Below are positions 9,853 through 20,607 of a stretch of DNA of 64,000 nt, one piece after another. A model generated the notes under the pieces. The model was given only the letters and a program-made list of their open reading frames with translations. It was not told the origin of the DNA and made no database searches. Position numbers and translations under genes: made by a program. Every line of letters starts with the position of its first letter. The first letter of the stretch is position 1. The stretch is from Chaetomium olivaceum. Lineage: Eukaryota > Ascomycota > Sordariomycetes > Sordariales > Chaetomiaceae. The stretch lies in NCBI GenBank assembly GCA_039881045.1, contig JAYWVB010000045.1, positions 186,001 through 250,000 on the forward strand, in the 5' to 3' direction.

Positions 9853-10806
9853 GGCCCCAAGGCAAGCAATAGTTGATAGTTGCCCATCCTCTAGCTAAAA
9901 GAAACCGAACACCAAAAGAAAATAGGTCTATATATAAGAAAAATAGAACAACAACGAAAGAAGAAGAGATGGAAGACAAGAATGAAGACTGTGAATAGAG
10001 TAAAAGAAATGTAAATAGAGTAAAATGATATTCTCTCGACTTCCGGAAAACTTTTGTTTCGTTTCTCCAACTCGCGAGCCTCTCCACTTGGCGTCTCGCT
10101 TTTTTTTTCCCCCATGTGGTGCCACTGGGTGCTCAGTGCAGTAACCCTAACCCTGTATCATTGGGGCACTGCAATAGGGGGGAAATTCCACAAGTTTGTG
10201 GGGTCGGAAGAAGCGAGGTGTCAGTCACTTCACCCGCACCCCACGTCATGCCTGCCGTCGAAAGAGCGACCAAGCCATAAATTTCGACGTCAGTTCACTT
10301 TTGTACCCTATTTTTTTTGTACCTAGAACCCTCATTCTAAAGTACCCAGTATTCAAGTAACCAGGGAAGACAGACCAATTCACCCGACCAGAAATCGGAA
10401 CGAGACGAGGCGACACCCCATTGGAAACGGAGGGACAAGACGCAACTCAGCGGTTAGCAGCTGGTGCCTGTGGATACACGATTAAGGTGCTTCATGCCCG
10501 GGTGACGACGGTAGCCACACAAACACACCTAGATCTTGGCTAATTTGTAGCCCCGCATCATGGCCCAACGAAAGAGTGAGGTAAACATCCTGGGGATATC
10601 GTGGGACGGTCATTGATATGCAAGCCGTCCCCAACCCGCCGTTTTGACTCTCCCCCTGCCACTGGAGGCTCTGGAATACCGCGTCCGAGAGCAACGGGCC
10701 CAGAAGACCGACTCGATCGGCGCGGGCCTGACCGGAAACATATCCGACATCTATTAATAGCCAGGTCAGTAGGTGTCTGATGATACATACCCAGCGGAAG
10801 GCTAAG
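9853..10806. other. Intergenic with repeat remnant
   Basis: Contains LTR-like copy A, a short telomere-like run (two CCCTAA-type units at 10,143-10,154) and no coding sequence I can support. Confidence 0.5.
9893..10123 (-). repeat. LTR-like dispersed repeat, copy A (reverse orientation)
   Basis: Read on the minus strand, this stretch matches 12,089-12,346 read on the plus strand. Shared blocks include the CACCACATGGG start, GGAGAAACGAAACAAAAG, and the TTTACTCTATTTACATTTC block. The copies have diverged by substitutions and small indels. AT-rich composition and the sequence after copy B suggest LTR remnants, but no retrotransposon coding sequence is present. Confidence 0.6.
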
Positions 10807-11606
10807 TTACGAGAGAAGTCGACAATGGAGAATGGTCATCCACGAACCTCCATCTTCTGGTGCCGTTGCTGGCCCCAGTCCCCCGACGTTCACATTGACA
10901 TGCTCTCCGTCCGACTCAGGGTTGTCCTCGGGCGCTGGCCGATTGTTTGGGTACCTGACCCTGTTGTGCGCTAAGGTTCATCAGGACATCTTGCCTTTGG
11001 CGAAGTTTCTTGGTTGCCCACTCTCTGGTCGCCGTCGCTAGGAATGATGGAGTACTCACAATCGAGAAAAGCGACGTACGAAGCGGTATCCTCCGGGTCG
11101 AGCTTGCCCGTCACGGCTTTGTGGATATCGTCACGGCGACTGAGCAGCAGCGAAAGTTGGTGATGCTCTGCAAAGCTCGGTAGTTTGTCGAGCAGGAAGT
11201 CGAAGACGGCGTCTTGCATCTCGGTCAATTCCCGAAGCTTGTAGCTCAGGCCGCAAAGCGCCAAAGATGCAGAATCCAAACCCATGAGGCGTTTCTTGCG
11301 ATCCCTAGTGCGGTCGTTGTACCTGTCCTTTGCAACCTCGAAGACGAACTTCACGCATTTCCGAACCCTATTAGCACGCTGGTACGGAAGCTGAGAATTG
11401 GGAGGATGGCTGAACAACAGCTCAACCGATGACGCCAAAGCTTTCCGGACCTCGAGTTCGGCTTGGAGTTCTGACACGGCGGAGAGGAGGGCGGCAATCG
11501 ATTTCTCTGACCAGTTCAGTTGCCACGGCTCACTCGCAAGAGTATGCAAGGCCGACGAGACATCCTCGGGTAGCTGTTGCGGCATTGGTGACAGAATTTG
11601 GGACAT
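10807..11606 (-). CDS. Unrecognised protein, two exons, 236 residues
   Basis: Exon 1 is 11,606-11,060 and exon 2 is 10,970-10,807, split by an 89-base intron with a GTGAGT donor and a CTTAG acceptor; the frame is kept and ends at a TAA. I do not recognise the family. The first 175 residues look all-helical, with charged amphipathic stretches (SAVSELQAELEVRKALASS, KFVFEVAKDRYNDRTRDRKK, TEMQDAVFDFLLDKLPSF). The last 50 residues are acidic and Pro/Gly/Asn-rich (PAPEDNPESDGEHVNVNVGG). There is no signal peptide or membrane segment. It sits between two LTR-like repeats and next to a peptidase-like gene. A helical N-terminal domain of a STAND or effector protein is one possibility, unproven. Confidence 0.55.
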
Positions 11607-13271
11607 TTATTTGGTCATGCCGTGATCTTGAATAGAGCTATGATGAATCCTCGCAGAGTCTCAGTCTGGAAGGCTTCACTGCAGGTGTCTCGCCACGGGA
11701 GTTGTAGAACGGGTGGGATCAAAGGGTCAAGTGCAGCTGGTCTAAATCGAGTTCTAAAATCAGAATTTATAGTTATTTACTGGAAACTACGGTAGGCCCG
11801 TAATGGGCACAGTGCTGTGCTGATAGCGGACGGCGATGGCGGATGTTGTTGCGCAGCATGAGGCTGCAGAGGGGCAGCCAATGGTATAGTTCCCATCCGA
11901 TGAAGAGGGCACAGTAGGTTGCTCTGCAAAACACGGGTGGGGTTACGAGTGCATGGCGTTCTGCGTTCTGCACTTTACGAGTGCATGGCGTCCTGCACGT
12001 CTTGTGGAGATGGGATCGCATACCAACTCGCCTACCCTGCACCTCTCCCACCGTATACCAACCCCCGCAAGAAGTCGCCCTTCACCTTGCCACCACATGG
12101 GCAGAAAAATCCGGACTGCAAGTGTAGAAGCTTGAGGCGGAGAAACGAAACAAAAGGTTTCCAGAAGCCTAGAGAGTGTCTTTTTACTCTATTTACATTT
12201 CTTTTACTCTGTTTCTACTTTTCATTCTTTTCACCCATTTATTCTTCTTTGTTGTTTTTCTACTTTCTCTTACACCGACTTAATTTTTTTGGGGGGTATT
12301 CGGCTTTTTTTTTTTTTTTTTGGCCAGAGGGCGCTTGCATATACGTATATATTCGGCCTGTTACACCGTCCGGCGATTTTTGGCAGTGGAGGATGCTCGC
12401 TCGATCACCTGCAGTGGATGCCGAGTAGTTTATTCGAGTCGTTTGCGAGAGGTGTGCGCGGGTAGACCTTGAACGGAAGCCGGGTTCGCTTTTTGGGAAT
12501 CCCGCAAAATGTGGTGATGCTCAGGGGCTTGTTATCTGCCAGGCAAAGGGGTCAAATATACCACACCCGGGTACGCAGTACGGATTTAACAACCCTGTAA
12601 CACAAATAACCCAGCCAAATTCGGCATACAATAAATAATTCTTTTGATAAAAGCGGTAACGACCGAAGCTAATAGAAACAGTGCAGGACATATCACCCCT
12701 CATCACTTCTGGCTTGCCCCCTTAAACCCCCTTAGTTTTGAGCAGCGATATTGAATCGTCCGCATAACCTACCAGCAGTCCCTTCCCGCGCGCTCACGGG
12801 TTCATATCCCATAACCCCATACTCATCGTCTGTCTCAACAGATTTTACCTCTCATCTTCGCTCCAGTAGAGATCCTCATGGCCAATATCGCCCTGGCCAA
12901 CCTCTCTAAAAAGGTCGTCATCGCCGGTGGGGCTTCAGAGGCCACCGCAACCATCTTCTGCTTCGACCGCCGTAGATACGGAGTCGAGGCCAAAAATCTG
13001 TCAAGAATGCGAGTGGATGGCTCGTGTGTGAGCGGGCGTGGGAGTTTGTTCGAACGCGCTTTACGGAGTTGCCGCCTTGCTGTCCAGCCTCGGATGCAAC
13101 AGCGCCGTGCTTCTTCATGGCTGCTTGACCAAAAGGTTCATCGTCGTCAGTGCTGTCAGAATCACCATCACTGTTAGAGCCTAGAGGAATCTCCACCTGC
13201 AGGAGCGATTTCACAACCGAAACGGCCGCGTCTATCATCCGCGGGACGTTGGCCAGCACGGCGCCACCCAC
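11607..13271. other. Gene-poor stretch with LTR-like copy B
   Basis: Runs from the start of the unrecognised gene to the downstream in-frame TAG of the peptidase-like gene. It holds LTR-like copy B, long T-runs (around 12,305-12,322) and, in 12,918-13,271 on the minus strand, an open frame continuous with the peptidase-like gene beyond its second TAG. Confidence 0.5.
12089..12346 (+). repeat. LTR-like dispersed repeat, copy B
   Basis: Plus-orientation partner of 9893-10,123. It continues to CCTGTTACA (about 12,357-12,365), which resembles an LTR end, followed by TTTTTGGCAGTGGAGGATGC, a sequence placed where a primer-binding site would be. No internal retroelement region follows, so a solo LTR or truncated element is the likeliest reading. 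Confidence 0.55.
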
Positions 13272-15112
13272 CTTCTACATCGCCTTCTTGACAAAGTCGA
13301 ACAAGCCCTTCTCCTCGAGCACCTTTTGGTCGACGTCCATAAGAGCACACAGCGCCGTCTCGACAAGCAAAGCGCGAGAGGCAAAGCCAGTTAGCTCCAG
13401 TTGGTGAGCTTTTTGTCCCTTCTCGTAAGCGCCACCGTCATTGTCGTTTGCATCATCTGTTTCTGATCCCTGCCTTATGACATTGCTGAGAAGGTTTAGC
13501 GCGACCGGTGCCAGGTTGACGAGTGTGCCGGAGAGGTCCCCGCCCATGTTGATGACATTGCCTAGGATGTTGAAAAAGCTTTTGTCGCCTTCGAGTTTGT
13601 AGGCGACCCCGAGAAGGCTAGCGCGGAGGGCGGCCGTCTTTGTGTCGACGTCGTCCCCGCCCCCTTGGGAGCTCTCACTGCTGGGCGGGAGAGGCTTATG
13701 CGTGGCCGACGGGGCGTGGGTCGATAGGGACTCGTCGCTCAAGGGGCGGATGTGATCGAGCGCGACCCGTATGGCGCAGTCTTGGATGCTGTCGACAAGA
13801 TGCGGGCCGGCTGCCAAAGGGAACGGATGATTTTCCTTGTAGCGTTTGTGCATGCCAGTGAAAATGTCTTCCTTGATTTCCTAGGACACCTTCTGCCCAT
13901 TGGGCAGCTTCGAGTTGACCAAGAGATATTGCAGAGCGCAGTCGGCAATCAGGGCGCGCTCTGAGTAGCCAGTGTGGCTGGGCAGCACACCAGGCCGATG
14001 GCCATCGTGACTGATGACGGAGAGAGCGAGTTTTCCGGCATAGCCAAGCGTAGTGCCGGCCAAGATAGAAGACGCGGAACCAACGAGGCCCCAAAAGCGT
14101 TGTCCGTCGGTCAAGACATCGTCCGGAATTCCGCGGTTGATGATCTTGGAAGTATATAATGCTGCGGTGGCGGTGTGAACATCGGCTTCACTCGGAGGGA
14201 CGGGCACGTGGTAGTAGTTGATGCCGGGGCAAGTCTCAAAGGGCTTGGGAACGGCAACTTTTGCCAAAGAAATGATCCTGGGTGGCTGTATAAGGATTAT
14301 TTGCATCGGATGCGAGTGGGGGGCAAAGTTCTTTGAACCGCCGCCGGTAACATGGGTGGCAATGCTGCCAACGACGCGGCCCTTGCCATCAAAATCCAGA
14401 AAGGGGAATCCGGACTGGCCTATATATGCAGGCACGCATTATCAGTAAAACCACCCATTAGGTCCACATTCAGCAGTCTTTTCACATGGTGCTTACCGGC
14501 GTAGGTGGAGATTTTGTATGTTAGAAACCCAGCGTGCTCGCTTGGATTGAGCGATACTTGCTCGAAGTCGGAGTACATGTGAGCTCCGCGCTCGTCCTTG
14601 TCGTCTTCCTTGTCTACTGGGAAGCCGACGACGCCAAACTGGCAGTCCCCATTAGTTGGCGTTGACAAGTACTTGGGTGACGTCGTCGAAGGCCATATCC
14701 AGCTTCACAAGGGCAAAGTTGTTGATCCGGGCCTTGGCGTTGACCCGGCTGCTCGGTGTAGCGATGACTTTGCCGTAGCGCACCTGGACGCCATTCCTGC
14801 CTAGAGACGCCTGGCGAGAACAGCCAAGGCAGGAATTTATGGTGAAGGGAGAAGGAGGTGGGAGATGTTGGTTTGCAGAGGTGCACTAGTAATGGGTCTA
14901 GTTGAGACTTTGGAAACGATGTTGGACAGGTCCGGGAGATGGACAGGAATCGAGGCTAAGGACTGTATAGAGAAGGATTGAGGCCACAGTGATGTGAAGC
15001 CTTCTTTGTCGATCACCAGCGAGGTTGCATACCTCGGCGCTCCGGCTTTGTTGTCGGGGGTCACTGCAACGCGTTCTTCGGCCCATGTAGGACTGCCATA
15101 CGATGAGGACAT
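13272..15112 (-). pseudogene. V8-like (S1B) serine-peptidase-fold protein with two in-frame TAG codons
   Basis: Starting at ATG 15,112 (MSSSYGSPTWAEERVAV), the peptidase part includes a VQVRYGKVIATP strand, NNFALVKLD at the catalytic-Asp region, QFGVVGFPVD, and after a GTAAGC intron the serine block TYAGQSGFPFLDF followed by VGSIATHV. This order matches V8/glutamyl-endopeptidase-type folds (GYP...Y.idTY.GqSGsP). At the usual Asp (DFALxKL) an Asn is present, and I cannot find the His, so activity is doubtful. Two similar helical C-terminal segments follow (FWGLVGSASSILAG... and LLGVAYKLEGDKSFFN...). The frame has TAG at 13,878-13,880 and again at 13,272-13,274, with coding-like sequence continuing after each. 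A frame change near 14,652-14,665 may be an indel or a 34-base intron. Upstream exon borders are unresolved. Confidence 0.6.
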
Positions 15113-15762
15113 GGCAGGCGAGAGAAGTGAGTGAAAGTTGCTACTTCCCCCCTGGAAGACAGGTTTCATGACTTCCTGCGTAGGCGGAACGAAATACCGC
15201 TAACTGCAGTAGATAGAACTCTATTATCTTCTACACCTTGGTGTAAAGGAAAAGTGCTTTGCGATCAGGGGCGTGTCGTATATGGGCTTCTGACCCTGAA
15301 ACCGAGTCAAAATGATACTCCTCGTGCCGTAAGCTGAAAAAGTCTCACGACCCCGGCAAACGCTGTGAGGCCGCATCTCCAATGGGGATGAGTTTTCGGG
15401 CAGCCACAGTTGGGCCAGCCAAATATCCTCGGCGTGTGTTGGCAAGATAAAAGGAGGGGTGGTATGCTTGGCTGGTTCCAACCCCCCCACCACAAAACCC
15501 CCCACGAATGTACGACAGTAAGTCAAGATCACAAGTGTATGTTCTAAAGCAGAGTGTGCCCGTGAGCTGGCCTGTTTCCTCGAGGGTAGGCGGGTTGGCT
15601 GTGTGGAACCAGCACCCAAAATGTGTTCGTACCGAAAGATGTGGGGTTGTGGGAAAGAAACAACAACTCAGCTTTGTGTTGGTGAGACACGGATTGAGCA
15701 ACTAACTGAAGAAACAAACCCATGGAAAGATCATCAGGATACAGATGCCGTCGATAACCCTC
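15113..15762. other. Intergenic
   Basis: Lies between the start of the peptidase-like gene and the stop of the transporter gene. Open frames on both strands look random, and I see no repeat. Confidence 0.5.
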
Positions 15763-17536
15763 TCATAGAACATATCTAAAATAAGGGTTCTCCATGTCCG
15801 TCAAGTCCTGGAAGGCCAGTTTCGCCCGCTCCGCCTCGTCTTCAGGCATAGTCGATTTCTTCTTGTTTGCTGTCATTAATACGACGTAGAGAGTAGCAGA
15901 TGCGGCAATGCATATTATGTAACTGTCGCCCCTGTTAGTATGGGAGGAATACTAGGTGGTAACGGAGAAAACCGGATAGCAGAACTGGAAGAGACAGGGG
16001 TAAATAGGGACGCACCAAATGATCAATCCCAGCCATAGCTCAGGGTAATGCTGCGGCCTTGTCTGCGACTTGACGAGCTGTGGCCCGACGATATTCCCCA
16101 CACAGTACGCAGCGAATATAGTGGCCGCCATGAAGCTCTTCTTGGTGTGGCCCGCCACGTTGGACATCCCAACCGTGATGATGAGGCTGACTGTCCCGCC
16201 GAAGAAGCCAGTAATAGAGTACCCGACAACCGGTGCCGCGGCCCGGTACGACCACTCGCTCTTCCAGATGATGGCACAGCCCGCGATGACGGGCAGGCAT
16301 GTCAGGATGAGCATGATGAGGCGGATGTTGGGGATCTTAGACCCTAAGTACCCCGTCACAAGGATGACGATGAAGCAGAGTGCTCCGAGCGGAAACTGGA
16401 ACACGATCGAATGTAGGGTGTTCCAGCCAAAGGTCGACACGATGAGAGGGCCAAACCCGCTAACCGCACCGTTCATGGTATACCTGTCTTCCACGTTAGA
16501 ATCGGACACCATGGCAGGGAAATAGCGGAGTATGTAAACTTACGCCGACGCCATCATGATAAATATCAAATACGTCTTGACATCCAAAAACGACTCCCTC
16601 ACCTGCCCCATCTTGATGCTCGTACACCGCACCCCCGTTTGGCTATACCTCAACCTCTCCACAGCCGCAAACCGTTCCTCCTCGGTCAAGAACCAAGCCG
16701 TAACAGGCGAGTTCGGCATGGCAAAGCAAAACAAGCCAAACAACACCGTCAACACCCCCGCCAGCAGGTATATATACTGCCAGCTCCTCAACCCACCCCC
16801 TTCGATCTGCGCAAACCCGTAGTTCAGCGCCCCACCAATAATGGTAAACAGCCCCGTGCTACTAAACCACCAGCTCTGCCTCAAACTCTGCTCCTTCTGT
16901 GTATAAAACCCTGAAACAATACACATAAACCCCGTCGGCACAATGCTCTCCACAAACCCCAAAAAGAAGCGCTGCGCATACAAGCCCTGGTACGACGTCA
17001 CCGCCGCGGTAAGCATACAGATAGCAGCCCAGAGGATGACGATACCGCCGAGGACGCGGCCGATGTCGAAACGCTGCAAAGCAAAAGTCATGGGGTACAG
17101 GCCCGCCAGCATGCCAAAGTAGAAGAGCGAGGTGGCCCACGAGAGGCGCGAGGTGTCGACGGTGGGCGGGGTGGTGGTGGCGTCGGTGACGACGGTGAGG
17201 GAGAGGTCGGTTGTCATTCCGAAGAGCACGGCCGAGCCGAGGATGGCTTTGTCGTAGTAGACGATGCCGTCTGAGAGGAGGGTTAGTTGGATGCGGGTTT
17301 GTACGGGTAGGGGAACTAGCGGGGCGGTTCTTACAGCCAAAGATCATGGCGGGGATTAGAAACCAGTCTATCTTGCGGACTGCTCGCGCAATTACCGCAG
17401 GGTCGACGGTATGGCCCTGCTCGCCGACCATGGTGATTGCTTCATCCTTGGCGGTTACGCTCCTCTCATGGCCGCTCGGTGCGGGCGGCGCCGCTTCAAG
17501 GTCGGGGTTCATGGTCGAATTCTTCTCGGTCGCCAT
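15763..17536 (-). CDS. MFS transporter, allantoate permease (Dal5/anion:cation symporter) family
   Basis: Four exons (17,536-17,335; 17,270-16,544; 16,483-16,016; 15,931-15,763) give a 521-residue protein with frame preserved. The cytosolic N-terminus leads into RKIDWFLIPAMIFG and YGIVYYDKAILGSAVLFGM, the usual opening of this family. Then come alternating hydrophobic helices, the RFFLGFVESIVPTGFMCIVS block, a central cytosolic loop with EEERFAAVERLRYSQTGV, and a second half with PNIRLIMLILTCLPVIAG and the conserved AATIFAAYCVGNIVGPQ. The C-terminus is hydrophilic. Members import organic anions and vitamins such as allantoate, nicotinate, pantothenate or biotin precursors across the plasma membrane; the substrate cannot be told from sequence. 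A GTG-initiated extension of eight codons exists upstream, but the ATG is preferred. Confidence 0.92.
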
Positions 17537-17943
17537 GATGTTAATTGAACAAGTATCCACGGAGGTGGTAGCTTTTGGCTCACTGTCGACCTAAATTACG
17601 CCTCGTCGTTGAGCTGAAAATTATTTGTTCGCGATGCTCCGGTATCGCATACACTAATGACATCCCGCCCGGAATGGGGGCGTGGGGGTTGAGAACCTTG
17701 CGATGTCAGCCGTTCGAAACCTAGTCTTTACTCAATATACCCTGGGTTTAGAAGGCTAGTCTCCTAATTATTACGTTCCTTTTACTGAGCAAAGCAAATC
17801 GAAAGAAACAGTCGATGGTGAAGTTTTTCCTTGCCGATGATAACCGTGTATGCCAAGGGTACGGGAAGAGTGGGATGAGCATGATGCCTCATGTAAAGGT
17901 TGGGTAGGTTGTTATATTTCTTCTCGAAGCCCACCCATCTACT
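17537..17943. other. Intergenic
   Basis: About 400 bases between the transporter promoter side and the stop codon of the Ran-binding protein gene. Nothing recognisable. Confidence 0.5.
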
Positions 17944-19941
17944 CTACTCCTCGGCCTCTCTCGGAAGAGCGTCGGTGTAAGGGTCAAAACCCATGCGACG
18001 TTTCGCCTCGGCCCTCATTCGCCAATGCGCCTCGCCGTGCAACCCTGTTGTTGAGGTCTCCTCCAAGAAGAATGTGAGAATGTGGTCTGGGATTGCCAAG
18101 TGGGAGGTCTGCTGGAATTCTTGCAGACTGGTGAGCCGGACTAGCATCTCCAGCAGCGAGAGTGACGATATAATGGACCCAAAGGGGGACCTTGACACAT
18201 ATGTGTCCGCTATGTTCTCGCGAGGTTTGTTGAGATCGGCTGGAGCGTGGCTGTGGAGGTCCTGGGAAGGCGAGTCGGACCTGATCGAGATACGCTGGAT
18301 TTGAGAAGTGAGGTTGGAGTCCACCGAGAGCCCTTCGCGCGGCACCTCAAACTTGCTAGGTGATGTCTGATTTGGATTCTCGCAATCACTGTCCGCATCT
18401 TCTCCTAACCTCTCATCTTCATCCTCTTCTTCATCGTCATCCTCGTCTGTATATACCTCCAGCGCCAGCCATTCAGAGTCTAGGTGCGGAGGCAAGGATG
18501 TTGCCCGACCGCTGTCCTGGCTCGCTGGCGACTTGGCGGAATGCTCAGTCTCTTCCCATAGCTGCCGATCTACGTCGTCCTGGTCATCAGACTCAGATGA
18601 TTCATCTGCAGGATCAAACTGTGACTCATCGTGTTCCTTCGATTCCGGGTCGTCGAACCACTCTTGCCGCATCCTAATCGGACACCTGGCATTGACATCC
18701 CTCTTCAAGAGGAGGATCGGGTTATTGTCCCCTGCGTCGTTGTTTCCGATGTTGAGGATTCTTCCAGTATCCGTGTAGAATATCTTGGAAATTTGATGGA
18801 TCGGAATGGACTCGCGGATGCCAGCCATTGCCATGTCATCGTAGGGCCGAGTCTTTGATTCGTGAAGCCTCCCATCATTTAAGTCCTCGATGACTTCCAG
18901 GTGGTATGAATACCCATCGGAGAGCCCAGGCAGCGGAATTGCTGTTCTCCGGGCGACGGTCCCAGCAAGGTGTGAATCATAGAGGTTGTCTGGCTGGTAC
19001 CCCTGAGCAGAGTCAAAAGTCCAAGTGGCAGGGATCCGGCAAAGCCGCACTCGAGCTTTATGCATAACCTCCTGCCATATGGGTTTCCTCTCACCTTCTC
19101 CGATGCCGTAAGGAACTTCTCGAGGAGCATGATCTTCTGGACCACCTGGCTCAACCTGAGAGTGACCAAGGAACAACATGTATAGGGAGAGTGTAAAGGA
19201 AGGCCCAACCTGCATCGGCCTGTTTGGGTCCGCGACGAAGTGGGCATCTGCAAAGGAGAGCAGAGCACTAGCCTGCATCATCCTGGAAGGTGAGATCCCA
19301 GGTGTCATGGCCGTAGACATCTTCTCGCCCGAGACAGTGATGGCGAACTGAAGAAGCGGTATATCCCGGTCGATTCGTGCGAGAACGTCCTTGATGTCCT
19401 TGATGATGAGCAACAGCTCAGCATGGTGCTCTTCCGATACACGGCCACTCCGGGCCCTCGGATTTGCATCATGAGCTTCTTCCTCAGCCGTGGCTGCATT
19501 GTGCAAGCGCTTCCCAAGGCGGACGATTTCTCGGTGGAGGGATTTGGCGAGTGGCACTGCCGATTCTAGGAATACATTCCCTCGACTGGATCTGCGAATG
19601 TGTCAGTCTTGCTGCCTATTGACTGACTCATTTTGGGTTAAACATACTTGAACTCGATGAGGTCGAGAGCGGGGGAGAGGATCTAGATTATCGGGGACAG
19701 GTTTAGCCGACATCGAAGAGATACCTCGGGGAGATAGGTAGGATCGGGCCGGTAAACGGACCTTGATTTTGTTGTCCAAGAGCTTCTGCAGTGCCTTAAA
19801 CTCAGAACGGACGGCCTTGTCATTGATTGATTTCAATAACCTTGAGCATTGTTGTACCGCATAACGGGATGTGAGGGCGATCCCGGATCTGACAGCGAAG
19901 TTGAAAGTCTGAACTCCGAGTGTCTGCAAGAGTGCATCCAT
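17944..19941 (-). CDS. RanGTP-binding protein, Yrb30 type
   Basis: Three exons (19,941-19,762; 19,682-19,648; 19,591-17,944) give 620 residues. The start MDALLQTLGVQTFNFAVRSG, followed by ALTSRYAVQQCSRLL and KALQKLLDNKIKILSP, is the signature of the fungal Ran-binding family (Pfam Ran-binding, Yrb30 in yeast). Members bind Ran in its GTP form and inhibit RanGAP-stimulated hydrolysis, affecting nuclear transport. The middle exon is only 35 bases. The second half holds acidic low-complexity runs (EDDDEEEDEDERLGED) and a conserved C-terminal block (ETSTTGLHGEAHWRMRAEAK, then GFDPYTDALPREAEE). No predicted membrane segment. Confidence 0.85.
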
Positions 19942-20607
19942 GTTCACTCAGCACGTCCATTCTGGTGTTTGGGCAGGATGTAAATGTTGAATGGGTGCAA
20001 ACAATATTAAAGGCGGTGACTTTGTTGACCGATCGGGCACCCGACCTGATGAAAGCCACTCGCCCTGTCTGGGCTCTCTCGTCTCAGATAGGCTCGATTA
20101 TTAGGCACCCTTCTGGTGGGTGCGCTGGCTGCCGTGCAACTGCGCACTGTGCATAGAGCTGTTCTGGAAGCCCCCAGCCGACCTGTCTTGGCTGCTAGAG
20201 CTAACAAGGATGAGGCGGGGCAGACCGTGTGCCGCTCGTCCCCCCCACCGTACGACCAAAACCCTCTTTCCCCGCCACCATGAATGGTGGGGCAACAACA
20301 AATCTTCCTTGATTCTGCCGTCCCTGAAAGTCACTAAAAGAGGTGCTGTCGAGTCACGGAGCTGTGTATCAACGGGTAAGTACAATATGCCCTGTCTCAA
20401 ATAGGTGGCAATTAAGCTAATTTCTGCTTTGCAAATCAGTCAGGCCGGTTCGTCATCCTCGACTCGGACATCCCCTCCAGGTTCGTTCTCTCTGGCTTGT
20501 CCATTTGGCATATCATTGTCCGCCGTTCAGCTGACACTTATCTCGCAATTCCAGACGCCCGAAAGCACGAATCGCCAGCACAGTATCATATACATCCTTT
20601 CGACAAG
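19942..20607. other. Divergent promoter region and eRF3 5' UTR
   Basis: Shared upstream region of the Ran-binding gene (minus) and eRF3 (plus). It contains a probable 5' UTR intron of eRF3 at 20,376-20,439. Short frames inside look non-coding. Confidence 0.55.
20376..20439 (+). other. Probable 5' UTR intron of eRF3
   Basis: A perfect GTAAGT donor, a GCTAAT branch site and a CAAATCAG acceptor bound a 64-base segment about 170 bases upstream of the eRF3 ATG. Its size fits other introns here. Confidence 0.5.

Noticed and set aside
10143..10154. Telomere-like CCCTAA pair
   Set aside because: Just over two units, too short to claim an interstitial telomere; kept only as a note.
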